From assembly GCA_963819845.1 (NCBI GenBank), contig CAWFXQ010000008.1, positions 124,001-188,000 on the forward strand: a DNA stretch of 64,000 nucleotides. The letters run 5' to 3'. Position numbers and translations under genes: made by a program. Below are positions 7,619-15,741 of this stretch, piece by piece. Each line of letters opens with the position of its first letter. Position 1 is the stretch's first letter. Below the pieces are notes generated by a model. It was not told where the DNA came from. It searched no databases and saw only the letters and a program-made list of their open reading frames with translations. Source of the DNA: DATAGF01 sp963819845 (GTDB lineage: Bacteria; Actinomycetota; Thermoleophilia; Miltoncostaeales; Miltoncostaeaceae).

Positions 7619-8158
7619 ATGTCAAGCCACAGAGCACCGACGGTGGCCGGACCGCCGTCCAACGGGGAAACCGACGGCAAGACGCTGGGCCAACGCCTGC
7701 ACGACTTCTTCGTTCCCGGCCCCAAGCTGGGGCCCCCGATCAATCCGGCCCTTTTGGAGCGCGAACGGGAGCGGGCGAAGGCGCGGCAGAACCGGGCCGC
7801 CGACGCGATCACCGGCTTTGCCGGATCGATGCTCTTCGTCTACGTCCACATCATCTGGTTCAGCTGCTGGATCGGCTTCGGCGTGGAGGACTATCCCTTC
7901 GGCCTTCTGACGATGATCGTCTCGCTCGAGGCCATCTTCCTCTCGACCTTCGTGCTGATCTCCCAGAACCGCGCTGACGCCAGGCGCCAGGTGGTCGCGG
8001 ATGAGCAGTGGAAGACGGTTCAGAAGGAGGACAAGCAGAACATCGAGCTGCTCGACCTCTCCCGACAGATCCTGGCGCTGACCAAGGAGGTTCGCGCCCT
8101 CGCGGATCCCAGCACCGGCCGCAGCGGGCCGTCGGCCTCGGATCGATCCGGCAACTGA
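7619..8158 (+). CDS. DUF1003 family membrane protein
   Basis: 179 residues. A charged N-terminal part (LLERERERAKARQNRAADAI) leads into two adjacent membrane helices, about residues 68-88 (GSMLFVYVHIIWFSCWIGFG) and 98-118 (LLTMIVSLEAIFLSTFVLIS). These are followed by QNRADARRQVVADEQWKTVQ and a coiled-coil-like tail. The helix pair followed by QNR and ADxR is the DUF1003 signature; function is not established. ATG 7619 is preceded by AAAGGAAG at good spacing; an in-frame ATG at 7538 has none. Confidence 0.85.
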   Translation: MSSHRAPTVAGPPSNGETDGKTLGQRLHDFFVPGPKLGPPINPALLERERERAKARQNRAADAITGFAGSMLFVYVHIIWFSCWIGFGVEDYPFGLLTMIVSLEAIFLSTFVLISQNRADARRQVVADEQWKTVQKEDKQNIELLDLSRQILALTKEVRALADPSTGRSGPSASDRSGN

Positions 8159-8246
8159 GGTCTCTCCCGCGGCGGTCCTGAACTCAGTCGACTCTCCTGA
8201 GCCGGTAGGGGGTCATGGGGACACCCCGCCCCGTTCGATCCCCGGC

Positions 8247-8342
8247 ATGTCGCTCCAGGACCTCGTGCTGCGGGCCGCCGTGATCTACGACTCGGGGTTG
8301 CCGCCGCCGGCGGGGCGGGGACCGATCACCAAGAATGCGTGA
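8247..8342 (+). CDS. Possible 31-residue peptide
   Basis: ATG 8247 to TGA 8342 encodes MSLQDLVLRAAVIYDSGLPP plus an 11-residue tail. No ribosome site is visible and no family is recognised. It may be the end of a lost gene. Apart from it, 8159-8443 holds nothing I can call. Confidence 0.2.
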   Translation: MSLQDLVLRAAVIYDSGLPPPAGRGPITKNA

Positions 8343-8443
8343 CGACCGGTCACCCAGCCGGCGTCCAAGCTCCCCACAGCTGACGACGAGTCAACTCGAA
8401 AATGGCTCGCGCAGCGTTCAGCAACGGCGGCGAAGGAGCTGGA

Positions 8444-8890
8444 ATGGCGCTATCGGACGAGTTGGCGAAGCTCGCGGCGCGTGCGAAGGAAACGGAGACG
8501 CGCGCAGCGGCGGCGCGGAGCAAGGCCAGGGCCGACCTCGAGCAGGAGGTCTCCTCGGCGCGCGCAGCGGCTCAGGCGCAGGGCGACAAGCTGCGCCAGA
8601 AGGCCGCAGACAGCGAGGGCCAGATCTCGGACTGGTGGGTCAACGCGCAGAAATCGTGGAACGAGCGCATCGACGCGGTCCGCGAGGACATCGAGAGCAA
8701 GAAGACCGCCCACGACGTCGGCAAGGCCCGGTGGAAGGCCGATCGGGCCGAGGAGGACGCGATGCTCGCGATCGACGCCGCGTACTGGGCCATCGACGAA
8801 GCCGACTACGCGGTGCTCGACGCGGTGCTCGCGAGGATGGACGCCGACGACGCGGCGGCGGCCGCGGGCGAGGCGCCTCGCCGGTCGTGA
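8444..8890 (+). CDS. Coiled-coil protein of unknown function
   Basis: 148 residues, almost wholly helical and charged: LAKLAARAKETETRAAAARS at the start with heptad-like Ala/Leu spacing, then QISDWWVNAQKSWNERIDAV, and an acidic end (AIDEADYAVLDAVLARMDAD). Similar actinobacterial proteins are annotated only as hypothetical. ATG 8444 follows AAGGAG with a 6-nt gap; a longer frame from 8402 lacks this. Confidence 0.75.
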   Translation: MALSDELAKLAARAKETETRAAAARSKARADLEQEVSSARAAAQAQGDKLRQKAADSEGQISDWWVNAQKSWNERIDAVREDIESKKTAHDVGKARWKADRAEEDAMLAIDAAYWAIDEADYAVLDAVLARMDADDAAAAAGEAPRRS

Positions 8891-8957
8891 GCGGGGCGAC
8901 GCGGGGGCCGTGCGACCACCGGCACGGCCTCCGCGCGGCTGACGCGAGCCGGGGCCC

Positions 8958-9554
8958 TCAGCGACGCGGCCGCTGACGCCGGCGCCTGGATCCGGCGACG
9001 ACGAGTTGCCCCAACGCCATCCCGCTGAGGGCCCCTGCGATGGCGTCGGACGGGTAGTGCACACCGGTGTGGACGCGCGAGTAGGCCACGAGCGACGCGA
9101 TGACGCTGAGTGGGATGCCCGCCCCTGGCCAGACGCCGCCGACCCCGGTTGTGAAGGCGAACGCAGAGGCGGCATGGCCCGAGGGCCACGACGTGGAGCG
9201 CGGCATGTCAACCTGGCGGGTGACCGGCACGGCGTAGCTGCCGCGATCCGGCCGGCGCCGGTTGCCGAGCCGCTTGAGCACCAGGTTCACGACGGCCGAC
9301 GTGACTGCGATCGACGCCAGGCCCGCCGCGGCGGCGCGGCGGCCGCGCTCGCCGCCGAAGGCGACGCAGAGCGCGGAACAGGCGATCCAGAGCTTCGAGC
9401 GGTCGGCGGCGCGGGAGAGCCCGCGAAGGGCCGCGTCCATCGCAGGGGTCGGCGTCGCCGCGATGGCCGCGTAGACGGCCACGTCGAGGCGCACGGCCTC
9501 CTCCCGCCACTGCCGGCGGTCCGCCGCGGCGCCGTCGTCGCCCGGCGCCGTCAC
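8958..9554 (-). CDS. PAP2-family membrane phosphatase
   Basis: 198 residues with all three PAP2 motifs: KRLGNRRRPDRGS (KX6RP), PSGHAAS (catalytic His), and SRVHTGVHYPSD (SRX5HX3D). Hydrophobic helices lie around the motifs (ASIAVTSAVVNLVL, GIPLSVIASLVAYS, IAGALSGMALGQLVVAG). The family removes phosphate from lipids such as phosphatidate or undecaprenyl diphosphate at the membrane. The GTG start at 9554 overlaps the stop of the upstream lipid kinase (GTGA), so the kinase and phosphatase are translationally coupled and probably act on related lipids. Confidence 0.9.
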   Translation of the reverse strand: MTAPGDDGAAADRRQWREEAVRLDVAVYAAIAATPTPAMDAALRGLSRAADRSKLWIACSALCVAFGGERGRRAAAAGLASIAVTSAVVNLVLKRLGNRRRPDRGSYAVPVTRQVDMPRSTSWPSGHAASAFAFTTGVGGVWPGAGIPLSVIASLVAYSRVHTGVHYPSDAIAGALSGMALGQLVVAGSRRRRQRPRR

Positions 9555-10477
9555 GTCCGCCCGAGGCCCGGGGCGTGCCCGGCAAGCGCCGACGCCGGCC
9601 GCGGCCCGGACGCCGACCCAGCTGCATCGCGGGCTGAGATCCTGATACGCAGGGCCCCCGGCCGGATCGCGAACGCCAGCGGCGGCGTGAGGTCGACCGC
9701 CTCGCCGTCGATGCCGGCGTGCACGGGCCCGGGGGCCCTCACCTCCAGGCTCGTCGCGGTCCACGACCGTCCGGGGGGGTGCGGGCCATCGCCCGGCCCG
9801 TCGAGGACGATGACCCCGAGCCGTCCGCTGTCGAGCGCGGGGCGAGCGCCCGGCGCCGACGGCCGTTTCAGCGCATAGGGCCCGTTCGAGACGAGCATCA
9901 CGGCGAGCCGAGCGTGCTCGCGGCCGAGGTCGTCCACGAGACGCAGCCCCGGCGCCTCGGCGGTCGGACCGAGCCGTGCGCGGGCGGTGGCCAGCAGCGT
10001 GCGCACCTTCGCGTCACGGTACGCCGCCTCCTGGACCGCGTCGCCGTAGATCCCGAGCGAGACGTTGTTCAGGAAGGTGCGGCCGTTCACCTCCCCCACG
10101 TCGATGCGGCCCTCGAGCCCGTCCGTGAACGCGTCGAGCGCGCCCACCGGGTCGCGCCGGTCCACGCCGAGATCCAGCGCGAAGTGGTCGCGAGTGCCGG
10201 CCGGGACGCAGACGAAGGGGAGCCCGTGCGCCCGGGCGACGGCCGCGACGAGGCTCTGCGACCCGTCGCCGCCGGCGGCGCCGAGCGCATCGGCGCCGCC
10301 GGCCACGGCCTCCTCGACCAGCGCCCGCAGGCGCTGACCAGGCTCCGGGCAGACCACCGCGATGCCTCGTTCGCGCGCCCGCTCCACGACCCCGGCGCGC
10401 ACGGCCCTGCCGCCGCCGGACCTCGGATTGACGAACAGGACCGGTTGGCGCGGCGGAGCCGCCGGTCTCCAGTTCAT
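9551..10477 (-). CDS. Diacylglycerol/sphingolipid kinase-like (DAGK catalytic domain) protein
   Basis: 308 residues. LFVNPRSGGGRA at the N-terminus and LGAAGGDGSQSLVAAVA (the GGDGS/T nucleotide site) at about residues 75-90 mark the DAGK catalytic domain. GTRDHFALDLGV and NNVSLGIYGDAV follow in the usual order, and PVHAGIDGEAVDL is the conserved C-terminal beta element. It probably phosphorylates a lipid head group with ATP. ATG 10477 fits the domain start; a longer open frame to 10570 runs through the promoter repeat at 10498-10683 and is rejected. It overlaps PAP2 by 4 bp. Confidence 0.85.
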   Translation of the reverse strand: MNWRPAAPPRQPVLFVNPRSGGGRAVRAGVVERARERGIAVVCPEPGQRLRALVEEAVAGGADALGAAGGDGSQSLVAAVARAHGLPFVCVPAGTRDHFALDLGVDRRDPVGALDAFTDGLEGRIDVGEVNGRTFLNNVSLGIYGDAVQEAAYRDAKVRTLLATARARLGPTAEAPGLRLVDDLGREHARLAVMLVSNGPYALKRPSAPGARPALDSGRLGVIVLDGPGDGPHPPGRSWTATSLEVRAPGPVHAGIDGEAVDLTPPLAFAIRPGALRIRISARDAAGSASGPRPASALAGHAPGLGRT

Positions 10478-10497
10478 CGCGAGCGGCGCGTGGCGAC

Positions 10498-10683
10498 GCG
10501 CACGGCGGTGATGGGATGGAGGGGTATCACGCGGCCGAGCATGACGCACGACCGGGTGAGCCGTCGTCACGTGGTTTACGTGATTCGCCCCGGGCCGCTA
10601 GGGTGGACCCGAGGGCCCGTGGAACGCGCGATCGGGTGGACGTGCCCCTGATCTGGGCAAGCTCGCGCCCCGCATGGCGGTCT
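10498..10683 (+). repeat. Promoter-operator repeat, copy 1
   Basis: About 186 bp matching 11350-11538 at roughly 90% by eye, from GCGCACGGCGGTGATGG through the operator and -10 to the ATGGCGGTC that starts the next gene. Copies are 852-855 bp apart. Duplication therefore gave two neighbouring genes nearly the same upstream region and first codons. Confidence 0.85.
10567..10608 (+). promoter_or_regulatory. Palindromic operator overlapping a promoter, copy 1
   Basis: TCACGT-GGTTT-ACGTGA (10567-10583) is a perfect 6-bp inverted repeat with a 5-bp centre. TTTACG within it can serve as -35; TAGGGT follows 18 bp later as -10. A repressor bound at the palindrome would block the promoter. Downstream gene starts at 10674. 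Confidence 0.65.
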
Positions 10684-11178
10684 CGATGCCAAGCGTTGTC
10701 TACGATCATCTCGGGTCCAGTCAGCTCTCGCGCCTCATCTACGGCGCGGTCATCGGACTCGCGCTGGTCGTCGCCCTGGAGGGTGACGAGCCGGGTCCGG
10801 CCGTGATGGTCGCAACCCTCGTCGGAACGGGGGTCGCGGTCGGGCTCACCGAGGTCTACAGCGAGTTCGTCGGGACGGAGGTCGGGACGCGCCGGCGGGT
10901 CGAACCGGACGCGGCTCCGCGAGATCACGGCGAACGCCGTCGCCGTCATCTTCGGAGTCAGCTTTCCTGCCGTCTTCTTCGTACTCGCGGCGGCCGGCGC
11001 CATGGAGACCGACACCGCCTTTGACGTCGCCATATGGTCCGGGCTCCCACTCACCGGCTTCTACGGGCTCTGCGCCGCACGCCTCCGTGGTGAGGGATGG
11101 CCGGCGGCGCTCTTCCAGGCCGCTGCGGTGGCACTGATCGGGGGGTTTCTGATCGCATTCAAGGCGCTCGTCTACTGA
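10674..11178 (+). pseudogene. Small membrane protein with a frameshift
   Basis: The first frame encodes MAVSMPSVVYDHLGSSQLSR, then a membrane helix (LIYGAVIGLALVVAL) and VATLVGTGVAVGLTEVYSEF. Around 10905 coding passes to the +1 frame: LREITANAVAVIFGVSFPAV, FFVLAAAGA, LPLTGFYGLCAARLRG and QAAAVALIGGFLIAFKALVY to TGA 11176-11178. The combined protein would have about 167 residues and four membrane helices. I do not recognise the family. Either a real disabling indel or a sequencing error is possible. Confidence 0.6.
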
Positions 11179-11349
11179 GGCCCGCCGGCTCCCACGCAGG
11201 CGCGCAAGACGTCCCGGCCGGCGTGTTGAACGGCAGGGAGGCTGCCGACGCCGATTTCCGCGGCCGCCACATCATGGTCGCGCGTCGGCCTACTGCGGAA
11301 GGCCATCCACGGCACGGTCGAGTTCTCGACTGGGAGGGCTGCATCGACG

Positions 11350-11538
11350 GCGCACGGCGGTGATGGGATGGAGGGGTATCACGGGGCCGAGCGTGAGGCA
11401 CGACCGGGTGAGCCGTCGTCACATGGTTTACGTGATTCGCCCCGGGCCCTTAGGGTGGACCCGAGGGCCCGCAGAACGCGCGATCCGGATTTTGACGTGT
11501 CCCTGTTCTGGACAAGCTCGCGCCCCGCATGGCGGTCG
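11350..11538 (+). repeat. Promoter-operator repeat, copy 2
   Basis: Second copy of the 10498-10683 unit; it ends at ATGGCGGTC, the start of the LuxR regulator at 11529. The intervening 11179-11349 stretch holds no recognisable gene. Confidence 0.85.
11419..11458 (+). promoter_or_regulatory. Palindromic operator overlapping a promoter, copy 2
   Basis: TCACAT-GGTTT-ACGTGA (11419-11435; one mismatch from perfect symmetry), TTTACG as -35, and TAGGGT 18 bp downstream as -10. The LuxR-type regulator starts about 70 nt further on. Confidence 0.65.
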
Positions 11539-14213
11539 CGGGACGCGCCTCGGAGCCGGCCGTGGTAGCGCACGGCCGCCACGGGCGCCTGCCGGCCGTG
11601 CGCGGGCTGGTGCCGCGCCGCCCCCTGTTCGACCGGCTGTCGCGCGTCGGCCCGGGCGAGGTCGTCCTCCTGTGCGCGCCGGCCGGGAGCGGGAAGACGG
11701 CGCTGCTGCGCTCCTGGGTGGAGTCCGAGGGGCTGGCCGATCGGGTCGCCTGGGTGTCGGTCGAGCGCGCCGAGCGGGATGCGCAGCGCTTCTGGCTCTC
11801 GGTCGTCGACGAGCTCGCCGGCGCGGTCGGGGAGGACGGGCTGGTGGAGCGGGTCGGCGCCACGCCGGCCTTCGGCGGCCAGGCGGTCGTCGAGCGGCTG
11901 CTGTCCGACCTGGGCTCGCTGGGGCAGCCCGTCGTGCTGGTCGCCGACGACCTGCACGAGCTGCGCTCGGTGGAGGCGCTCCGCCTGCTCGAGCGCTTCC
12001 TGGCCGGCCTGCCGCCGGCGCTGCGGGTGGTGCTCGCGACCCGCGAGGACGTGGGGCTCGGCCTGCATCGGCTGCGGCTGGCGGGCGCGCTGACCGAGAT
12101 CCGCGGCCCCGACCTGCGCTTCTCGCAGGAGGAGACGCGCCAGTTGCTGGACGCGAGCGGGCTCACGCTCTCCGACTCGGGATCGGCGCAACTCTGGGAG
12201 CGGACCGAAGGGTGGGCCGCCGGCCTGCGGCTCGCTGCGATCTCGCTGGCCGGACACCCCGATCCCGAGCGGTTCGTCGCCGAGTTCTCCGGAAGCGAGC
12301 GCACCGTGGCGGGCTACCTCCTGGCGGAGGTGCTGGAGCGCCAGCCGCCGGACGTGCGCGACCTCCTCCTGCGCACCTCGGTGTTGGAGCGGGTCAACGG
12401 CCCGCTGGCCGACACGCTGACGGGCCGCATGGGCTCGGAGGCGATCCTGCAGGGCCTCGAGGACGCGAACGCCTTCGTCGTGTCGCTGGACGCCGGGCGA
12501 TCGTGGTTCCGCTACCACCACCTGCTGACCGACCTGCTGCAGCTCGAGCTCCGCCGGGTCTCCCCGGCGATCATCGACTCGCTGCACCGCGCCGCGGCGA
12601 CGTGGTTCGAGGAGCACGGCTTCGAGGTCGAGGCGATCCGGCACGCCCAGTCCGCGGGTGACTGGGGGCACGCCGCCCGCGTGCTGGCCGACAACTCCGT
12701 CAACCTCGTCTTCGACGGCCGCAAGGCGACCCTGCGCGCGCTGCTGGCCGCCTTCCCGGCGGGCGCGCCCGAGGAGGATGCCGAGCTGGCGCTCGCGTTC
12801 GCCACCGGTCGCCTGTACGACGGCCTGCTGGAGGAGAGCGGGACGCACATCGCCGCGGCGGAGCGGCTGGCCGCGACGGTACCCGACGCGCGGAGGCGGC
12901 TGTTCGACCTGCGGCTGGCCAGCGCGCGGCTCTGGCTCGCGTGTCAGCGCGGCGACCTCGCCACCGCGCGCCAGGCGATGGGCTCGTTCGACGCGCAGAC
13001 GGAGGACGAGCTCGCGCGCAGCAACGACCATCGCGCCTCGGCCCTGATGAACCTCGGCATCGCCGAGCTGTGGTCGCTGCAGCTGGACGAGGCCCGCCGC
13101 GACCTCGAGGGGGCGCTCGCGCTCGCACGCCGCATCGGCCGGCCCTACCTGGAGGTCGGCTGCCTCGGGCACCTCGCGCTGGCCGCCGTCCTGGGAAGCT
13201 CGCTGAACGTCGGGCTGGGGCTGAGCGAGGAGGCGGTGACGATCGCGGAGGCCCACGGATGGGGAACACATCGCATCCTCGCGCCCGCGGTCGCGGCGGC
13301 GACCGGCGCGCTGGCGTGGCTCGGTCGCTTCGACGAGGCCGAGCGGTGGCTCGAGCGGGTCGTGCGCTCGCCGGTCGCGGAGCTCGAGACGGAGCCCATC
13401 CTCCCGTTCGCGCGGGCCTTCCTGCGGCTCGGGCAGGGCCGGCTCGAGGAGGCGCTGGCTGAGTTCCGCGCCGCGGACCGGCTGCATGCCTCGCTCGAGC
13501 GCGAGCACGCGCTCCCGATAGACGTACGCGGCTGGATCGTCCTCGTGCAGGCGCTGAAGGGCGACCGGGCGGCGGCGCGCGCCGCGCTCGCCACCATGGG
13601 GGCCGACGAGCGCGACTCGGCGGGGATGCGCCTCGCCGCCGCGGCGCTCCGGCTGGCGGACGGCAGCCCCCGGGAGGCGGTGGACGTGCTGGCGCCGCTG
13701 ATCGACGGCACGCCGAAGGCGCTTCAACCGCGCTGGGCGACCGTCCACGCGCTGCTGTTCGACGCTGCGGCGCGTGAGCGGCTCGGCGACCGGGCCGGCG
13801 CGGAGGCGTCGATCGAGCGCGCGCTCGAGCTCGCCGAGCCGGAGGGGGTCGTCCTCCAGTTCGCCCTGGCTCCGGTTCGAGAGCTGCTGGAGCGCCATCC
13901 GAGGCACCGCACCACCCACGCGACGCTGCTCGCGACGATCCTCGGCATGCTCGCGGGACGCTCGCCGCCGCCCGGTGGCGAGACGGCGCTGCTGCGGGAG
14001 GAGCTCAGCGAGGCGGAGCTGCGGGTGGTGAGATACCTGCCGAGCAACCTCACGGCACCCGAAATCGCCGCCGAGCTGTGCGTCTCCGCCAACACCGTGA
14101 GGACGCACCTGCGCCACATCTACGCCAAGCTCGACGCCCACAGCCGCGGAGAGGCGGTCGCGCGCGCACGGGACCTCGGGCTGCTCGCACCGGCGCCCGC
14201 CCGCGCCCGATGA
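11529..14213 (+). CDS. MalT-like LuxR-family ATP-dependent transcriptional regulator
   Basis: 894 residues, the usual size for large ATP-binding LuxR (LAL/MalT) regulators. The Walker A site is LLCAPAGSGKTALL at about residues 46-58; LVADDLHEL is the Walker B-like segment near 138; WERTEGWAAGLRLAA and WFRYHHLLTDLLQLEL are STAND-family landmarks. A long TPR-like helical middle follows. The C-terminus is a LuxR helix-turn-helix (LSEAELRVVRYLPSNLTAPE, IAAELCVSANTVRTHLRHIY). Such proteins switch on target promoters when the STAND module binds ligand and ATP. Start ATG 11529 sits in the duplicated promoter unit, so it likely shares control with the gene at 10674. Confidence 0.9.
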   Translation: MAVAGRASEPAVVAHGRHGRLPAVRGLVPRRPLFDRLSRVGPGEVVLLCAPAGSGKTALLRSWVESEGLADRVAWVSVERAERDAQRFWLSVVDELAGAVGEDGLVERVGATPAFGGQAVVERLLSDLGSLGQPVVLVADDLHELRSVEALRLLERFLAGLPPALRVVLATREDVGLGLHRLRLAGALTEIRGPDLRFSQEETRQLLDASGLTLSDSGSAQLWERTEGWAAGLRLAAISLAGHPDPERFVAEFSGSERTVAGYLLAEVLERQPPDVRDLLLRTSVLERVNGPLADTLTGRMGSEAILQGLEDANAFVVSLDAGRSWFRYHHLLTDLLQLELRRVSPAIIDSLHRAAATWFEEHGFEVEAIRHAQSAGDWGHAARVLADNSVNLVFDGRKATLRALLAAFPAGAPEEDAELALAFATGRLYDGLLEESGTHIAAAERLAATVPDARRRLFDLRLASARLWLACQRGDLATARQAMGSFDAQTEDELARSNDHRASALMNLGIAELWSLQLDEARRDLEGALALARRIGRPYLEVGCLGHLALAAVLGSSLNVGLGLSEEAVTIAEAHGWGTHRILAPAVAAATGALAWLGRFDEAERWLERVVRSPVAELETEPILPFARAFLRLGQGRLEEALAEFRAADRLHASLEREHALPIDVRGWIVLVQALKGDRAAARAALATMGADERDSAGMRLAAAALRLADGSPREAVDVLAPLIDGTPKALQPRWATVHALLFDAAARERLGDRAGAEASIERALELAEPEGVVLQFALAPVRELLERHPRHRTTHATLLATILGMLAGRSPPPGGETALLREELSEAELRVVRYLPSNLTAPEIAAELCVSANTVRTHLRHIYAKLDAHSRGEAVARARDLGLLAPAPARAR

Positions 14214-14222
14214 ACCCGGCGG

Positions 14223-14810
14223 CTACCCCGCCCGATGCAGCCCGCGGACGGCGAACGCGCGCGCGATGTCGCCGATGCCCTCCATCAGCGCCCAGATCCC
14301 GGCGAAGACGAGCAGGATGTAGGCCTTCTCGATGAAGAACTGACCGGCGGTCCAGAAGGCGAGAACGCTCATCAGGATGCCCGCGACGAGCCCGAGCCAC
14401 CAGAGCGGGTTGAACGCCCACTCCAGGAACGCCCGCACCATCCACCACACGCCGACGAGCAGGAACAGGAAACCGAGGATGTCCGCCAGCGCGGCGAAGG
14501 TGTCCTCCGGGTTGGCCAGGCAGACGACCCCGGCGGCCACGAAGAGCAGGCCGAAGCAGACCCACACCCACCGCAGCGGCACGGGCGCGCCCGCGAGCGC
14601 GAGGTTCTGGATGCCGGCGAGCAGGAACATGAGCCCGATGATGACCCCGACCGTCCTGACCGAGGCCTCGTCGAACTGGAGGATCACCACCGAGATGATG
14701 ATCCAGGAGATCCCGGCGACGACCCAGAGCCACCAGTAGCCGGTGGTCTCGCGCGGTTCCCGCGCCATCGGCGGCATTCCGACGTCTCCTCGTGCGGCCT
14801 GTTCGCCCAT
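14223..14810 (-). CDS. HdeD/DUF308 family membrane protein
   Basis: 195 residues with six hydrophobic helices in pairs: WWLWVVAGISWIIISVVIL, TVGVIIGLMFLLAGIQNLAL, WVWVCFGLLFVAAGVVCLAN, ILGFLFLLVGVWWMVRAFLE, WWLGLVAGILMSVLAFWTAG and YILLVFAGIWALMEGIGDIA. The W..G..LI..G pattern is typical of HdeD, known from acid resistance in enterobacteria; the role in actinomycetes is not established. GAGGAGGACCGC before ATG 14810 fixes the start. It is convergent with the LuxR gene (10-bp gap) and downstream of the amphi-Trp gene. Confidence 0.85.
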   Translation of the reverse strand: MGEQAARGDVGMPPMAREPRETTGYWWLWVVAGISWIIISVVILQFDEASVRTVGVIIGLMFLLAGIQNLALAGAPVPLRWVWVCFGLLFVAAGVVCLANPEDTFAALADILGFLFLLVGVWWMVRAFLEWAFNPLWWLGLVAGILMSVLAFWTAGQFFIEKAYILLVFAGIWALMEGIGDIARAFAVRGLHRAG

Positions 14811-14919
14811 GCGGTCCTCCTCGGCGCCGCCGGCCCTCATCGATCTGGACCCGGCCCTCGCGAGCGCTCATCACATGTTCTGAGTGTTCTGCGCGCCGTC
14901 ATGCAGGCGTTTCGCGGTG

Positions 14920-15159
14920 TCATGCGGACCAGCGCAGCCTGACCTCGACGTCCACCCGGTCGCCGTCGGTCCTGCTCTCGCGCGTCAGGAGGACCTGGTC
15001 AACGACCGGGACCTTGACCTGGTCGCCTCCTGTCCGGAGCTCGAGCGTCCCACCGGCGGTGAGCGAGTAGGCGATGTCCACCAGGCGCTCCGCAGCCCGT
15101 TGACGCGAGAGGTACTCCTCGTGCTTGAAATTGGTCACGCCGCTCGTCTCGCGCCCCAC
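14920..15159 (-). CDS. Amphi-Trp domain protein
   Basis: 79 residues. It opens with ETSGVTNFKHEEYLSRQRAA, followed by ERLVDIAYSLTAGGTLELRT, a helix-then-strand pattern of the short amphi-Trp domain (function unknown; often beside stress genes). Start ATG or the Met at 15159 lies 28 bp from the operator palindrome at 15187-15203, which sits between this gene and the divergent remnant at 15282. Confidence 0.7.
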   Translation of the reverse strand: MGRETSGVTNFKHEEYLSRQRAAERLVDIAYSLTAGGTLELRTGGDQVKVPVVDQVLLTRESRTDGDRVDVEVRLRWSA

Positions 15160-15186
15160 GGTCGCGCTGCGCGGGGTGAGCGGTCG

Positions 15187-15203
15187 TCACGCAATTCGCG
15201 TGA
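15187..15203. promoter_or_regulatory. Third copy of the palindromic operator
   Basis: TCACGC-AATTC-GCGTGA is a perfect 6-bp inverted repeat with 5-bp centre. Flanks match the other two copies (GGTGAGC-GTCG before it, T-CGCC after it), although the centre differs. It lies between divergent genes, near the amphi-Trp start. Confidence 0.6.
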
Positions 15204-15281
15204 TCCGCCGCGTTGACGCCCGTCGCGGGGCCGGGCATGGGCTCGCCCGGGCCGTTGACAGAACACCGAGGGGAGGAGCGC

Positions 15282-15490
15282 GTGCCGACGGTCATCGCCC
15301 ACCGCGGTGTGAAGGACGTCGAGCAGCGGCTCGCGCCACCCGGGCGCGAGGAGTTCTTCCGACCCCTCGGGGTCAGGAACATCCGCACGTTCGTCGATCC
15401 GCGCCCTGGTCATGGACGTGCCGGACATGGATCCTGGGACGGCCGCGATGGAAACCGAGGCCGCGAGCAAAGGCCGCAAGGGGCTCGCGC
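15282..15490 (+). pseudogene. Frameshifted remnant of a small conserved protein
   Basis: GTG 15282 begins PTVIAHRGVKDVEQRLAPPG, then REEFFRPLGVRNIRTFVDP. After about 15400 the sense continues in another frame as ALVMDVPDMDPGTAAMETEA. Similar intact proteins of about 90-100 residues with an IxHxVKD start and NIRTFVDP centre occur in actinobacteria and have no assigned function. The C-terminus is lost. From 15491 to 15649 nothing is recognisable. Confidence 0.5.
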
Positions 15491-15649
15491 AGACCGTCGA
15501 TCGTTCGTCGCCTGGCCGGAGTCGGGTACGGCAGGTCCGTCAGCGCCCAAGGCCGAGGCTCGGACCAGCTGACGGCGTCTCGGGCCGGGGTCATCGTGGC
15601 CGACTGCGCAACGGTGCGGCACTTCTGATGCGAGGACCCTGAGAACCTC

Positions 15650-15696
15650 ATCGGGACGCCCGGATTCGAACCGGGGACCCCCGCCACCCAAAGGCG
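15650..15696 (-). repeat. Proximal attachment site copy inside tRNA-Pro
   Basis: The 47 bp identical to 2359-2405. Recombination between the two copies would excise 2406-15696 and leave a single intact tRNA gene. Confidence 0.8.
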
Positions 15697-15724
15697 GTGC
15701 GCTACCAGGCTGCGCTACGTCCCG
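15651..15724 (-). tRNA. tRNA-Pro (anticodon UGG)
   Basis: Folds fully: acceptor CGGGACG/CGTCCCG, D-arm GCGC/GCGC, anticodon stem CCGCC/GGCGG with loop TTTGGGT (anticodon TGG, G37), T-arm CCCGG-TTCGAAT-CCGGG, discriminator A. CCA is not encoded. Its 3' 47 bp are repeated at 2359-2405, so this gene is the integration site of the island. Confidence 0.95.
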
Positions 15725-15741
15725 CGCCGCTAGCCTAGCGC

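Larger units (their letters stand above)
2359..15696. mobile_element. 13.3-kb genomic island in tRNA-Pro(UGG)
   Basis: The island is bounded by the 47-bp direct repeats 2359-2405 and 15650-15696. Inside, genes are shorter, less G+C-rich and separated by longer gaps than outside. Broken gene pieces are common (transposase, MDR dehydrogenase, UvrA-like, VOC protein). I find no intact integrase, relaxase or phage structural gene, so the element appears unable to move on its own. Cargo includes an M23 peptidase, cupin, DUF1801, DUF1003, PAP2/lipid kinase pair, LuxR regulator, HdeD and amphi-Trp proteins. Confidence 0.75.

Noticed and set aside
10477..10570. Longer start for the lipid kinase at 10570
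   Set aside because: The extra residues come from the duplicated promoter unit and lack a ribosome site; ATG 10477 fits the domain.
11379..14141. 920-codon frame antisense to the LuxR regulator
   Set aside because: The plus strand has complete Walker A and LuxR HTH motifs; the antisense frame is an effect of high G+C.
15490..15650. Integrase remnant beside tRNA-Pro
   Set aside because: Short Arg-rich frames without catalytic motifs on either strand.
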